A stretch of 64,000 nt of DNA from positions 434,001 through 498,000 of the forward strand of contig NZ_CP075188.1 of the NCBI RefSeq assembly GCF_020510525.1, given 5' to 3'. Of this stretch, positions 9,195 to 18,271 are shown piece after piece. The notes under the pieces are model-generated. The model saw only the letters and a list, made by a program, of their open reading frames with translations. It ran no database searches and was not told the origin of the DNA. The first letter of the stretch is position 1. Each line of letters begins with the position of its first letter. Source of the stretch: Quatrionicoccus australiensis (GTDB lineage: Bacteria > Pseudomonadota > Gammaproteobacteria > Burkholderiales > Rhodocyclaceae). The translations under genes and the position numbers were made by a program.

Positions 9195-9662
9195 ATGACA
9201 ATGACACGTAGCGTACTTGCCCTGTTTGTTGCGACGCTGGCTTTGCCGGTTGCAGCGCAGACCATCTACAAATGCCCGGATGCCAATGGTGGCAGTCCCG
9301 TGATTTCGAATTCGCGTCTCGACAAGAACTGCAAGGCCGTGGTCAATTCGGAAACAACGACGGTGGTGCCGGCTCCCAAGGTCGGTGCGAAGCCCGCCGG
9401 TGCAGCGGCAACGCCAACGCCGGCCGGTTTCCCCAAGGTACAGGACGATACGCAGAAGGCGCGCGACGGTGATCGCAAGCGCATTCTCGAGCAGGAACTG
9501 GCGACTGAGCAGCGCAATCTTGAGCAGGCGAAGCGCGAGCTGGCCGAGCAGGAGCGGACGCTGGGCGACAAGAGCGAGCGTCTGTTGCCTTATCGGGACA
9601 GCGTTGGCCAGCACGAACGCAATATCCAGGCGATCCAGAAGGAACTGGGTAATTTGAAGTAG
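9195..9662 (+). CDS. Exported DUF4124-type protein with coiled coil
   Basis: The 155-residue product has a signal peptide (about residues 1-21, ending PVAAQ). TIYKCPDANGG opens a short DUF4124-like segment, then comes a Pro/Ala linker, and a charged coiled coil fills the C-terminal half. A periplasmic location is expected; the function of the family is not known. Two ATGs (9195 and 9201) fit, with GAGG at 9187-9190; the first is given. The terminator behind it has been split by an insertion sequence. Confidence 0.75.
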   Translation: MTMTRSVLALFVATLALPVAAQTIYKCPDANGGSPVISNSRLDKNCKAVVNSETTTVVPAPKVGAKPAGAAATPTPAGFPKVQDDTQKARDGDRKRILEQELATEQRNLEQAKRELAEQERTLGDKSERLLPYRDSVGQHERNIQAIQKELGNLK

Positions 9663-9699
9663 CTGCCAGCTATCAGGGTTGAGCTTTTAATAAAAACTA

Positions 9700-9719
9700 G
9701 AGGGCGCCTTGGCGCCCTC
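9700..9719 (+). repeat. Left direct repeat of the IS target (palindrome)
   Basis: GAGGGCGCCTTGGCGCCCTC is a near-perfect hairpin and recurs exactly at 11320-11339. It appears to be the stem-loop of the original terminator, duplicated on insertion. Confidence 0.8.
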
Positions 9720-9730
9720 AGACCGCTGAC

Positions 9731-9764
9731 AAAGCCTCCAAGCGATTGGGGGCTTTATTTTTTT
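9731..9764 (+). terminator. Inward-facing terminator at the left IS end
   Basis: An 11-bp stem (9731-9741 with 9746-9756, one G-T pair, loop GCGA) is followed by ATTTTTTT. It should stop transcripts entering from the DUF4124 gene before the transposase. Confidence 0.75.
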
Positions 9765-9775
9765 ATAATGCAGGC

Positions 9776-11248
9776 ATGCTCAAGCCTGCCTACCCTGCCC
9801 AAACGGAACTGGAGATGGTGACGTTGGAGCAATTGGTCCCGAAAGACCACTTGCTCCGGCTGCTCGACCAGCACATCCGGTTTGATTTCATTCGTGAAGC
9901 GACCCAGCACCTGTATTGCGAGAACAATGGCCGACCGGCGATTGATCCGGTGGTGTTGTTCAAGATGCTGTTCATTGGCTACCTGTTCGGGATTCGCTCC
10001 GAGCGACGGCTGGTGAAGGAAATCGAGGTCAATGTGGCTTACCGCTGGTTTCTCGGCTTTCGGCTGACGGACAAAGTGCCGGATGCCTCGACGCTGTCGC
10101 AGAATCGGCGTCGCCGCTTTGTCGGGACGGACATTGAGCAACGCATCTTTGACGGGATTGTCGAGCAAGCCATTGAGCACAAGCTGATTGGCGGGCGGGT
10201 GCTTTACACGGACAGCACGCATCTGAAGGCGAATGCCAACAAACGGCACTTCGAGGTGCATCAGGTCGAGCAAACGCCGGCGGCCTATTTGGCCGAGCTG
10301 GATGCAGCCATCGAAGCGGATCGTGCCGCCGCGGGCAAGAAGCCGCTCAAGCGTGATGACGATGATTCGACACCGCCACTGAAGGAGGTCAAGGTCAGCA
10401 CGGTCGATCCCGACGCAGGTTTCATGGCCCGCGACAACAAGCCGACCGGCTTCTTCTATCTGGATCACCGGACTGTCGATGGCGTGCATGCCCTGATCGT
10501 CGATACCCATGTCACGCCGGGCAATGTCCATGACAGCCAGCCCTATCTGGCCCGCCTGGACCGGGTCATGGAGCGCTTTGATCTGGCCGTGGGCGCCGTC
10601 GGGCTCGATGCCGGGTATTTCACCCCGCAAGTCTGCAAGGGCATTCTCGAGCGGGCACTGTTCGGGGTGATGGGCTACAAGCGACCCACACACCGCGATG
10701 GCTATTTCTACAAGCGGGACTATCTCTACGATGCGGTCCAGGACTGCTACCGCTGCCCGGCCGGGGAGGTTCTGCCGTACCGGACGACCAACCGGCTGGG
10801 CTATCGGGAATATGCCTCGAATCCCGCCCGTTGCGCTGATTGTGGCGTGCGCGGGCAGTGCACGCAGAGCCGGAATCATCAGAAGCTCGTGACCCGGCAT
10901 CTCTGGGAAGGTTTCAAGGAAGCGATCAACGCCAATCGCCTGAGCGACCTGGGCAAACGGCTGTACGCCCGGCGCAAGGAAACAGTGGAGCGCAGCTTTG
11001 CCGATGCCAAGGAGTTGCACGGCCACCGTTACGCCCGCTTCCGCGGCTTGGCCAAGGTGCAAGCGCAGTGCCTGCTCTCGGCGGCCTGTCAGAACATGAA
11101 GAAGATGGCCCTGTTGCTGGCCCGCAAGGCGGCAGCCTTATTGGCCAAAATCCTCGGGCAGGCCCTGTTTGCGGCCGACTTCGCCCGCAATTACCTGCCG
11201 ATGGCGCTCCACCACGAGAATTCCAGAATCCGCCTTGTTTCGGCCTGA
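9776..11248 (+). CDS. IS1182 family transposase
   Basis: The 490-residue DDE transposase has an N-terminal DUF772-type helical domain (about 1-130, including the GIRSERRLVKEIEVN segment). The catalytic core has the first Asp in YTDSTHLKANANK, the second in GLDAGYF and the Glu in the C-terminal RRKETVERSFADAKELH stretch. A Cys-rich insert (CYRCPAG, CADCGVRGQC) resembles the zinc-binding part of this family. The ATG at 9776 has no ribosome binding site; TATAAT ends six bases before it, so leaderless translation is possible, although no clear -35 was found. The frame is intact, so the element may be mobile. Confidence 0.93.
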   Translation: MLKPAYPAQTELEMVTLEQLVPKDHLLRLLDQHIRFDFIREATQHLYCENNGRPAIDPVVLFKMLFIGYLFGIRSERRLVKEIEVNVAYRWFLGFRLTDKVPDASTLSQNRRRRFVGTDIEQRIFDGIVEQAIEHKLIGGRVLYTDSTHLKANANKRHFEVHQVEQTPAAYLAELDAAIEADRAAAGKKPLKRDDDDSTPPLKEVKVSTVDPDAGFMARDNKPTGFFYLDHRTVDGVHALIVDTHVTPGNVHDSQPYLARLDRVMERFDLAVGAVGLDAGYFTPQVCKGILERALFGVMGYKRPTHRDGYFYKRDYLYDAVQDCYRCPAGEVLPYRTTNRLGYREYASNPARCADCGVRGQCTQSRNHQKLVTRHLWEGFKEAINANRLSDLGKRLYARRKETVERSFADAKELHGHRYARFRGLAKVQAQCLLSAACQNMKKMALLLARKAAALLAKILGQALFAADFARNYLPMALHHENSRIRLVSA

Positions 11249-11285
11249 ATCCGAAAAACGCCCGAATTCCAAAACAGAAAAACAA

Positions 11286-11307
11286 AACCCCCGAAAAATC
11301 GGGGGTT
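11286..11307 (-). terminator. Inward-facing terminator at the right IS end
   Basis: A 9-bp stem (AACCCCCGA / TCGGGGGTT) lies just inside the right end. On the minus strand it runs into TTTTGTTTTTCTGTTTT, so it should stop transcripts arriving from the efflux operon. Confidence 0.75.
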
Positions 11308-11319
11308 CGTCAGCAGTCT

Positions 11320-11339
11320 GAGGGCGCCTTGGCGCCCTC
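11320..11339 (+). repeat. Right direct repeat of the IS target (palindrome)
   Basis: This is an exact copy of 9700-9719. Here the hairpin still has its plus-strand T tract (TGGTTTTTGC), while the left copy keeps the minus-strand one. Together they reconstruct one bidirectional terminator between converging genes. Confidence 0.8.
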
Positions 11340-11365
11340 TGGTTTTTGCTGGGTCCTGAGGGCGG

Positions 11366-14300
11366 TTAACCGGCTTTCACCTTGTACCAGGCCGCATACA
11401 GGGCCGGCAGGAAGAGCAGGGTCAGGGCGGTGGCGACGATCAGGCCACCCATGATGGCGACCGCCATCGGCCCGAAGAAGTCGTTGCGCGACAGTGGCAC
11501 CATGGCCAGCACGGCTGCGGCGGCCGTCAGCACGATCGGGCGGAAACGGCGCACCGTCGATTCGACTATGGCTTCCAGGCGTGCCTTGCCTGCGGCGAGA
11601 TCCTGCTCGATCTGGTCGACCAGGATCACCGAGTTGCGCATGATCATGCCGAACAGCGCGATGGTGCCAAGCAGCGCCATGAAGCCGAAGGGCTGGCGGA
11701 AGACGAGCAGGAACAGCGCAATCCCGATGATGCCGAGCGGCGCGGTGAGTAGCACCATGACGACGCGCGAGACGCTCTGCAGCTGGATCATCAGGATGGT
11801 GATGACGGCGAGCAGGAAGATCGGGATGCCGGCCATGACCGACGTGGAGCCCTTGGCCGACTCCTCGACAGAGCCGCCGGTGACGATGGCGTAACCTTCC
11901 GGCAGGGTGGCGCGGATGGCGTTGATCTGCGGCGCGATGCGGTCGACGATGGTGGCCGGCTGTGTCTTGCTGTACAGGTTGCCACGTACGGTGATGGTCG
12001 GCAGGCGGTCGCGCCGCCAGACCAGACCCGGTTCGAAGCTCGACTTGAGACGGCCGATCTGGGCCAGCGGCACGCTCCTGCCGCTGCGCGTCGGTACCGA
12101 CAGGTCGGGCAGGCTGACGAGATGGGTGCGTTCCGCGCGGTCGCCGCGCAGCACGACATCGATGCTCTTTTCGCCTTCGCGGAAGCTGGTGATCGTGTAG
12201 CCGTTCAGCGACATGTTGAGCAAGGCTGCCAGGTCCTGGCTGGAGACGCCGAGCAGACGGGCCTTGTCCTGGTCGATCTCGATCTCGACGCTCTTCGAAA
12301 GCTCGCTCCAGTCGAAATTGATGTTCGACAACTCCGCTTCCTGGCGCATGACGTCGGCGATCTGGCCGGCGATCTTGCGCAGGGTGGGCAGATCTTCGCC
12401 GCTGACCCGGTATTGCACCGGGTAGCCGACCGGCGGGCCGTTTTCGATGCGCGAGATATTGCCGCGGGCGTTGAAGCCGTCATTTTCGAACAAATGGATC
12501 AGTCGACCGCGCAGCGCTTCGCGGGCTTCGACGCTGCGCGACAGGATGACGAACTGGCTGACATTGCTGGCCGGCAGTTGCTGATCGAGGCCGAGGTAGT
12601 AGCGCGGCGAGCCGGCGCCGACATAGGTGATGTAGTGCTCGAACTGGTCGAACTCTGCCTTGTCCTTGTCCAGCCAGTCCTCGAGGCGTTTTGCCTCGGC
12701 GTCGGTGGCAGCGACCGAGGCGCCTTCGGGCAGACGCAGTTCGACGTTGAGTTCGAGACGGGTCGAGTTCGGGAAGAACTGTTTCTGCACCTTGCCCATG
12801 CCGACGATGGCCAGTGCAAACATGCCGATGGTGATGCTGATGACCAGCCAGCGATGCCCGACGCACCAGGCGACGAGGCGGCGGAAGTGACTGTAGAAGG
12901 GCGTGCCATAAACGTCGTGGTCTTCGGCGTGCGGCGGGCCGCCGACACCGAGTCTGGCGAGGCGGTGAGCGAGGCGCGGCAGGCGACGTTCGAGCAGGTT
13001 GGGGGCGCGTGCCGCGCGCGGGTCGGGCAGCAGCTTGTAGCCTAGCCAGGGAATCGCGATCACCGCGGCCAGCCAGGAAATGAGCAGGGCGATGACGTTG
13101 ATCTGGAAGAAAGCGAAGGCGTATTCGCCGGTCGCCGACTTGGCAATGGCGATCGGGATGAAACCGGCCACGGTGACCAGCGTGCCGGACAGCATCGGGC
13201 CGGCCGTGCTGGTGTAGGCAAACGAGGCGGCGCGGGTGCGTTCCCAGCCCTGTTCCATCTTCACCCACATCATCTCGACAGCGATGATCGCATCGTCGAC
13301 GAGCAGGCCGAGGGCGAGGACCAGGGCGCCGAGCGAGACCTTGTGCAGGCCGACGTTGAGCAGGTCCATGGCGAGGAAGGTGGCGGCCAGGACGAGCGGG
13401 ATCGAAATGGCGACGACCATGCCGGTGCGAATGCCGAGGCTGATGAAGGTGACGAGCAGGACGACGATCACCGCTTCGGCCAGGGATTGAACGAAGGCGT
13501 CGACCGAGCGCTTGACCGCATCCGGCTGGCTGGCCGCTTCGCCGATCTCGACGCCGAGCGGCAGGGTGGCCTGGATTTGTGCAATGCGTGCCTGCAGGGC
13601 CTTGCCCAGCAATATGACGTCGCCGCCCTTGGCCATCGCGACGCCGATTGCCAGCGCCCGTTTGCCACCGTAACGGACCTGCGTCGCCGGCGGGTCGATG
13701 GTGCCGCGCCGGATAGTTGCGATATCGCCGAGGCGGAAGCTGCGGCTACCGGAACGGATCAGGGTGTCGGCCACCGCCTGCACGCTGTCGAAGGCGCCGC
13801 CCGGACGAATCTGGATGCGCTCGCCCGGTGTCTCGAAGTAGCCGCTGCCGGCGACCGCATTCTGCTGGCCGAGGGCGGCGGTGATGGTGTTGAGGTCGAT
13901 GCCCAGCGTCGCCAGCTTGGCATTCGAGAGTTCGACGTAGATCTTCTCGTCCTGGATGCCGAAGATTTCCACCTTGCCGACATTGGGCACGTGCAGCAGT
14001 TCGTCGCGCAGACGTTCGGCAATGTCCTTCAATTGCGGGTAATCGAGGCCCTCACCGGTCAACGCGTAAATATTGCCAAAAACGTCGCCGAACTCGTCGT
14101 TGAAGAACGGTCCCTGGATACCGGCGGGCAGGGTGTGGCGGATGTCGCCGACTTTCTTGCGGACCTGGTAATAAACATCGGGGACCAGCGCCGGTGGCGT
14201 GCTGTCCTTGGCAAAGAACATCACGGTCGACTCGCCGGGGCGGGAAAAACTGGCAACGCGGTCGATGTAGGGCGTTTCCTGCAGCTTCTTCTCGATCTTG

Positions 14301-14506
14301 TCGGTGAGTTGCAGTTCGACTTCCTGCGCCGTGGCGCCCGGCCAGTTGGTGCGGATCACCATCAGCTTGAAGGTGAACGGCGGGTCTTCCGCCTGGCTCA
14401 GCTTGCCGTAGGCAAAGACGCCCATCAGGGCGAGGGCGAAGAGGAAATAACCGACCAGGGTGCGGTGGTGCAGTGTCCAGTCGGACAGGTTGAAACGATG
14501 GCTCAT
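11366..14506 (-). CDS. RND efflux pump permease (AcrB-like)
   Basis: The 1046-residue inner-membrane protein has the RND layout: one N-terminal helix, a large periplasmic loop, six helices, then the same again. GLLVDDAIIAVE in transmembrane helix 4 contains the paired Asp of the proton relay. The N-terminus (SQAEDPPFTFKLMVI) is typical of the shorter multidrug-type branch rather than metal pumps. It starts 4 bases after the adaptor stop and should form a tripartite exporter with it and an outer-membrane protein not encoded beside it. Substrates cannot be inferred. Confidence 0.93.
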   Translation of the reverse strand: MSHRFNLSDWTLHHRTLVGYFLFALALMGVFAYGKLSQAEDPPFTFKLMVIRTNWPGATAQEVELQLTDKIEKKLQETPYIDRVASFSRPGESTVMFFAKDSTPPALVPDVYYQVRKKVGDIRHTLPAGIQGPFFNDEFGDVFGNIYALTGEGLDYPQLKDIAERLRDELLHVPNVGKVEIFGIQDEKIYVELSNAKLATLGIDLNTITAALGQQNAVAGSGYFETPGERIQIRPGGAFDSVQAVADTLIRSGSRSFRLGDIATIRRGTIDPPATQVRYGGKRALAIGVAMAKGGDVILLGKALQARIAQIQATLPLGVEIGEAASQPDAVKRSVDAFVQSLAEAVIVVLLVTFISLGIRTGMVVAISIPLVLAATFLAMDLLNVGLHKVSLGALVLALGLLVDDAIIAVEMMWVKMEQGWERTRAASFAYTSTAGPMLSGTLVTVAGFIPIAIAKSATGEYAFAFFQINVIALLISWLAAVIAIPWLGYKLLPDPRAARAPNLLERRLPRLAHRLARLGVGGPPHAEDHDVYGTPFYSHFRRLVAWCVGHRWLVISITIGMFALAIVGMGKVQKQFFPNSTRLELNVELRLPEGASVAATDAEAKRLEDWLDKDKAEFDQFEHYITYVGAGSPRYYLGLDQQLPASNVSQFVILSRSVEAREALRGRLIHLFENDGFNARGNISRIENGPPVGYPVQYRVSGEDLPTLRKIAGQIADVMRQEAELSNINFDWSELSKSVEIEIDQDKARLLGVSSQDLAALLNMSLNGYTITSFREGEKSIDVVLRGDRAERTHLVSLPDLSVPTRSGRSVPLAQIGRLKSSFEPGLVWRRDRLPTITVRGNLYSKTQPATIVDRIAPQINAIRATLPEGYAIVTGGSVEESAKGSTSVMAGIPIFLLAVITILMIQLQSVSRVVMVLLTAPLGIIGIALFLLVFRQPFGFMALLGTIALFGMIMRNSVILVDQIEQDLAAGKARLEAIVESTVRRFRPIVLTAAAAVLAMVPLSRNDFFGPMAVAIMGGLIVATALTLLFLPALYAAWYKVKAG

Positions 14507-14510
14507 CGGA

Positions 14511-15605
14511 TCAGTGCTGCCGTTCGGGCGGGTTGGCCGTCTTCGGCGTCACCGCCTGGCCGGCGACCAGCTTGCCGGCGCCGGCGATGACTACCAGTTC
14601 GCCGGCCTTGAGGCCCTCGCCGATCACGGCACCGTCTTCCTGGAAACGGACCAGCTTGACCGGGCGCGGCATCGCCTTGCCGTCGGCGACGACCCACACC
14701 AGTGGTCCCTGCCCCTGGTCGAGGACGGCGCCGAGCGGTACGCGCAGGTTTTCCTCGCCGGCCGTATCGAGTGCGACGCGCGCCGTCATGCCGAGGCGCA
14801 TTTCTGGCGGCGGGTAGGCGATGCGGATGCGGGCGGCGTAGGTGCGGGTCAGCGGGTCGGCGGCTGGCGACAATTCGCGCAATTCGCCGTGCAGGGTGAT
14901 TTTTGGGTCGGCCCAGAGGTTGACCGCTATGGATTTCGCGGCGCGCATTTCGGCCAGCCGGCTCTCCGGCACTGCGATCGCCACTTCCTTTTCTTCCGGC
15001 CGCGCGATGCGCAGTACGGCCTGGCCGGCGCTGACTACCTGACCGGCTTCGGCCAGCACGGCGGTAACGACGGCCGGGAACTCGCTGCTCAGCGTGCCGT
15101 AGTTGTTCTGGTTGCTGCTGATCTGGTGCTGGGCGCGCGCCTGTTCCAGCTTGGCCTGGGCGCTGTTGCGGGCGTTGTCCTTGGCGTCGAAGGCGGCCTG
15201 GCTGACGAACTTCTTGCCGAGCAGGCCGGCGTAGCGCTCGCGCTCGGCGCTGGCGGTGGCGGCTTCGCTTTCGGCGGCGCTCAGCTGGGCACGTGCCGCT
15301 GCGGCGGCCAGTTGCAGGTCGGCCGGGTCGAGGCGGGCAAGCGGCTGGCCGGGCTTGATTTCGGCGCCGGCGTCGACGAGGCGGGCGGCGAGCTTGCCGC
15401 CCACCCGGAAGGCGAGGTCGATCTCGTGGCGGGCGCGGATTTCACCGGTGTAGATGCCGCTGCCGGTGCCGCTGCTGACGGCCGGCTGGACCAGCACGGA
15501 GCGGGCGGCCGGGGCTTGCGGCGTTTCGCCGCTGCAGGCGGCGAGCAGTACGCAGCAGCCGAGAAGCATCAATGGGTGGTGGCGGGTCAGGGCGGGCATT
15601 TTCAT
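14511..15605 (-). CDS. RND periplasmic adaptor lipoprotein
   Basis: The 364-residue protein has a lipoprotein signal ending LLAACSGE (lipobox LAAC). The rest is a membrane fusion protein: lipoyl-like halves (GEIRARHEIDLAFRVGGKL and AGQVVSAGQ), a helical hairpin near residues 100-160 and a C-terminal beta barrel. ATGs at 15605 and 15599 are both possible; neither has a strong ribosome binding site. It is the first gene of the efflux operon, and its promoter contains a palindromic operator. Confidence 0.9.
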   Translation of the reverse strand: MKMPALTRHHPLMLLGCCVLLAACSGETPQAPAARSVLVQPAVSSGTGSGIYTGEIRARHEIDLAFRVGGKLAARLVDAGAEIKPGQPLARLDPADLQLAAAAARAQLSAAESEAATASAERERYAGLLGKKFVSQAAFDAKDNARNSAQAKLEQARAQHQISSNQNNYGTLSSEFPAVVTAVLAEAGQVVSAGQAVLRIARPEEKEVAIAVPESRLAEMRAAKSIAVNLWADPKITLHGELRELSPAADPLTRTYAARIRIAYPPPEMRLGMTARVALDTAGEENLRVPLGAVLDQGQGPLVWVVADGKAMPRPVKLVRFQEDGAVIGEGLKAGELVVIAGAGKLVAGQAVTPKTANPPERQH

Positions 15606-15625
15606 GGCTTCGGTGAGGATTGTCG

Positions 15626-15655
15626 ATGATAATGAACGTTCGGTCATTAACGCAA
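15626..15655 (-). promoter_or_regulatory. Promoter of the RND efflux operon
   Basis: On the minus strand TTGCGT (15650-15655) and TATCAT (15626-15631) are 18 bp apart, about 20 bases upstream of the adaptor start. Confidence 0.5.
15631..15648. promoter_or_regulatory. TetR-type operator palindrome
   Basis: AATGAACGTTCGGTCATT is an interrupted dyad (AATGAMCGW in both arms) that fills the spacer of the efflux promoter. This is where TetR-family repressors of AcrAB-like operons usually bind. No tetR gene lies nearby. Confidence 0.55.
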
Positions 15656-15683
15656 GTTATCCTTGTGCCGCCCTGCCATTCGC

Positions 15684-15689
15684 TACAAT
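15684..15689 (+). promoter_or_regulatory. -10 element directly before glnL
   Basis: TACAAT is followed by seven bases and the ATG at 15697, so the transcript would begin at the start codon. The -35 region is weak. Confidence 0.35.
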
Positions 15690-15696
15690 GGCGGCC

Positions 15697-16758
15697 ATGG
15701 ATGCCAATTACGCTTCGTTCGCCGGCCTCGATCTGCTGGCTTCTGCGGTGCTGCTGATCGATGAAGGTCGGCTGATCCGCTACATCAATCCGGCCGGTGA
15801 AAACCTGCTCGCCGTTAGTTCGCGCTCGGTCGCCGGCAAGACCATGGATGCGGTCTGCACCTGTTCGGCGACGCTGCAGTCGGCGCTCGACAATGGTCTG
15901 AACAACAACTGGGGCTATACCGGCCAGAATATCCAGTTGAAACGCAGTGACGGTGAAATCCTGCACATCAACTGCACGGTCACGCCGTTGCGCCCCGAAC
16001 TGGCGGCCGGGGTGCGTCTGCTGCTCGAGTTGCAGCCGATCGAGCACCATCTGGCCGCAACCCGCGAGGAACGCCTGATCGAGCAACAGCAGGCCAGTCG
16101 CGAATTGATCCGCAATCTGGCGCACGAGATCAAGAATCCGCTGGGCGGCATCCGCGGTGCGGCGCAACTGCTTGAGCATGAACTGGCCAATCCCTCGCTC
16201 AAGGAATACACCCAGGTCATCATCAAGGAAGCCGACCGCCTGCAGGATCTGATGCAGCGCCTGCTCACGCCGCATCGGGCGATGCTGCCGACGACGGTCA
16301 ATATCCACGAAATCCTCGAGCGGGTGCGCAGCCTTTTGACCGCCGAATTTCCCGGGTCGCTGCACATGCAGCGCGATTACGATACCAGTCTGCCGGAGCT
16401 GGTCGGCGACCGCGAACAACTGATTCAGGCGGTCCTCAATATCGCCCGCAATGCCGCCCAGGCGATGGGCGGTGAAGGGGAAATCATTCTCCGGACACGT
16501 TCGCTGCGCCAGATCACCCTGGTCAAGAAGCGCTATCGCCTGGCCATGGAAATCAAGGTCATCGACAACGGCCCGGGCATTCCCGACGATATCCGCGAGC
16601 GCATGTTCTATCCGCTGGTTTCCGGGCGCGAAGGCGGCAGCGGTCTGGGGCTGACCATTGCCCAGAACTTCGTGCAGCACCATCACGGGACCATCGACTG
16701 TTCCAGCCGGCCGGGCAATACCGTGTTCACGCTGCGTTTGCCCGTGGAGCAGGCCTGA
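15697..16758 (+). CDS. glnL: Nitrogen regulation sensor kinase NtrB (GlnL)
   Basis: The 353-residue cytoplasmic kinase has an N-terminal PAS domain (about 5-120), the H-box NLAHEIKNPLGG, and a HATPase domain with VLNIARNAAQAM (N box), DNGPGIP and GSGLGLTIAQ. It phosphorylates or dephosphorylates NtrC according to PII status. The start MDANYASF at 15697 is chosen; an in-frame ATG at 15688 is possible. glnG follows after 43 bp. Confidence 0.93.
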   Translation: MDANYASFAGLDLLASAVLLIDEGRLIRYINPAGENLLAVSSRSVAGKTMDAVCTCSATLQSALDNGLNNNWGYTGQNIQLKRSDGEILHINCTVTPLRPELAAGVRLLLELQPIEHHLAATREERLIEQQQASRELIRNLAHEIKNPLGGIRGAAQLLEHELANPSLKEYTQVIIKEADRLQDLMQRLLTPHRAMLPTTVNIHEILERVRSLLTAEFPGSLHMQRDYDTSLPELVGDREQLIQAVLNIARNAAQAMGGEGEIILRTRSLRQITLVKKRYRLAMEIKVIDNGPGIPDDIRERMFYPLVSGREGGSGLGLTIAQNFVQHHHGTIDCSSRPGNTVFTLRLPVEQA

Positions 16759-16801
16759 GCGGGCTTGAGTCTTGCTTTGGTCTGGGCATACCAATGACAA
16801 G

Positions 16802-18226
16802 ATGAGCCAAACAAACATGAAACCGGTCTGGATTGTTGACGACGATCGTTCCATTCGCTGGGTGCTGGAAAAAACCCTGTCCCGCGAGGGCATTCCGTTC
16901 AAGAGTTACGCCTCGGCCAGCGAGGCAATTTCGCAGCTGGAACAAGGCATCGAACCGCCGCAGGTGCTGATGTCCGACATCCGCATGCCCGGCCAGTCAG
17001 GCCTGGAGCTGCTGCAGGAAGTGAAAACCCGTTTCCCGTCGGTGCCGGTGATCATCATGACCGCCTACTCCGATCTGGAAAGTGCAGTGGCGGCCTTCCA
17101 GGGCGGTGCCTTCGAATACCTGCCGAAACCCTTCGACGTGGATCAGGCAGTGGAACTGATCCGGCGCGCCATCGATGAATCGATGCACCAAAGCGGTGCG
17201 GCTGAAGAAGAAGGCCTGGTGCCGGAAATTCTCGGTCAGGCACCGGCCATGCAGGAAGTCTTCCGGGCGATCGGTCGCCTCGCCTTGTCGCACGCCACCG
17301 TGCTGATCACCGGCGAGTCCGGCTCCGGCAAGGAACTGGTGGCGCGTGCCCTGCACCGGCATAGCCCGCGCGCCGACAAGCCTTTCATTGCAATCAATAC
17401 CGCAGCCATTCCCAAGGATCTGCTCGAATCCGAACTGTTCGGGCATGAACGTGGCGCGTTCACTGGCGCCCAGGCACAACGGCGCGGCCGTTTCGAACAG
17501 GCCGAGGCCGGCACGCTGTTCCTCGACGAAATCGGTGACATGCCGTCCGAGCTGCAGACCCGCCTGTTGCGCGTCCTGTCCGACGGGCATTTCTATCGCG
17601 TCGGCGGCCATTCGCCGATCAAGGCCAATGTCCGCGTGATTGCCGCGACCCACCAGAACCTCGAAACGCGCGTCAAGGACGGCCTGTTCCGCGAAGACTT
17701 GTTCCATCGCCTGAACGTCATCCGCATCCGTCTGCCGTCGCTGCGTGAACGGCGCGAGGATATTCCGCTGCTCACCCGCCACTTCCTGCAGAAGAGTGCG
17801 CGCGAGCTAGGCGTTGAAACCAAGCGCCTGTCGGATACGGCGATCAAGTATCTGAGCGGTCTGGACTTCCAGGGTAACGTGCGGCAGTTGGAAAATCTCT
17901 GCCACTGGCTGACCGTGATGGCACCCGGTCAACAGGTTGAAATCGGCGATTTGCCCGGCGAATTGCGCGATGCCGTGCCGACCATGCTGGCAACCGATTG
18001 GGAAAGTGCCCTCGAAGGCGAGGTCGACCGCCTGCTGGCGCGTGGTCTCGGCGATGTGCACGGTGTGCTGACCCAGACCTTCGAACGCATCCTGATCTCG
18101 CGGGCGCTGGCGCATACCGGCGGTCGCCGGATCGAGGCGGCACAGGCGCTTGGCATCGGCCGCAACACGATCACCCGCAAGATCGCCGAGCTTGGCATCG
18201 ACGGCAGCAAGGAAGTCGCCGAGTAA
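16802..18226 (+). CDS. glnG: Nitrogen regulator NtrC (GlnG)
   Basis: The 474-residue sigma-54 activator has a receiver with acidic cluster DDD (13-15) and phosphorylation site Asp59 (MSDIRMPG). The AAA+ domain shows GESGSGKE (Walker A) and the sigma-54 contact loop GAFTGA. A Fis-type helix-turn-helix ends the protein (EAAQALGIGRNTITRKIAEL). It is the expected activator of the glnA promoter in this window. The start is MSQTNMKPVW; no strong ribosome binding site is seen. Confidence 0.96.
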   Translation: MSQTNMKPVWIVDDDRSIRWVLEKTLSREGIPFKSYASASEAISQLEQGIEPPQVLMSDIRMPGQSGLELLQEVKTRFPSVPVIIMTAYSDLESAVAAFQGGAFEYLPKPFDVDQAVELIRRAIDESMHQSGAAEEEGLVPEILGQAPAMQEVFRAIGRLALSHATVLITGESGSGKELVARALHRHSPRADKPFIAINTAAIPKDLLESELFGHERGAFTGAQAQRRGRFEQAEAGTLFLDEIGDMPSELQTRLLRVLSDGHFYRVGGHSPIKANVRVIAATHQNLETRVKDGLFREDLFHRLNVIRIRLPSLRERREDIPLLTRHFLQKSARELGVETKRLSDTAIKYLSGLDFQGNVRQLENLCHWLTVMAPGQQVEIGDLPGELRDAVPTMLATDWESALEGEVDRLLARGLGDVHGVLTQTFERILISRALAHTGGRRIEAAQALGIGRNTITRKIAELGIDGSKEVAE

Positions 18227-18258
18227 AGCGGCTTTTTTCGGCATGTGGCGAACTGGCA

Positions 18259-18264
18259 TACAAT
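18259..18264 (+). promoter_or_regulatory. -10 element directly before birA
   Basis: TACAAT is followed by seven bases and the birA ATG at 18272, the same spacing as before glnL. No good -35 was found. Confidence 0.35.
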
Positions 18265-18271
18265 TCGCCGC

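Larger units (their letters stand above)
9720..11319 (+). mobile_element. Complete IS1182-like insertion sequence, 1600 bp
   Basis: The element is bounded by imperfect inverted repeats: AGACCGCTGACAAAGCC on the left and, inverted, AGACTGCTGACGAACCC on the right (14 of 17 match). An exact 20-bp direct repeat, itself a hairpin, flanks it. It carries one intact transposase gene. Each end has a terminator-like hairpin pointing inward. The exact ends are ambiguous by a base or two because the target is palindromic. Confidence 0.85.

Noticed and set aside
11366..15605. Efflux pair plus IS as a composite transposon
   Set aside because: Only one IS copy is present and its target duplication is complete, so it inserted on its own.
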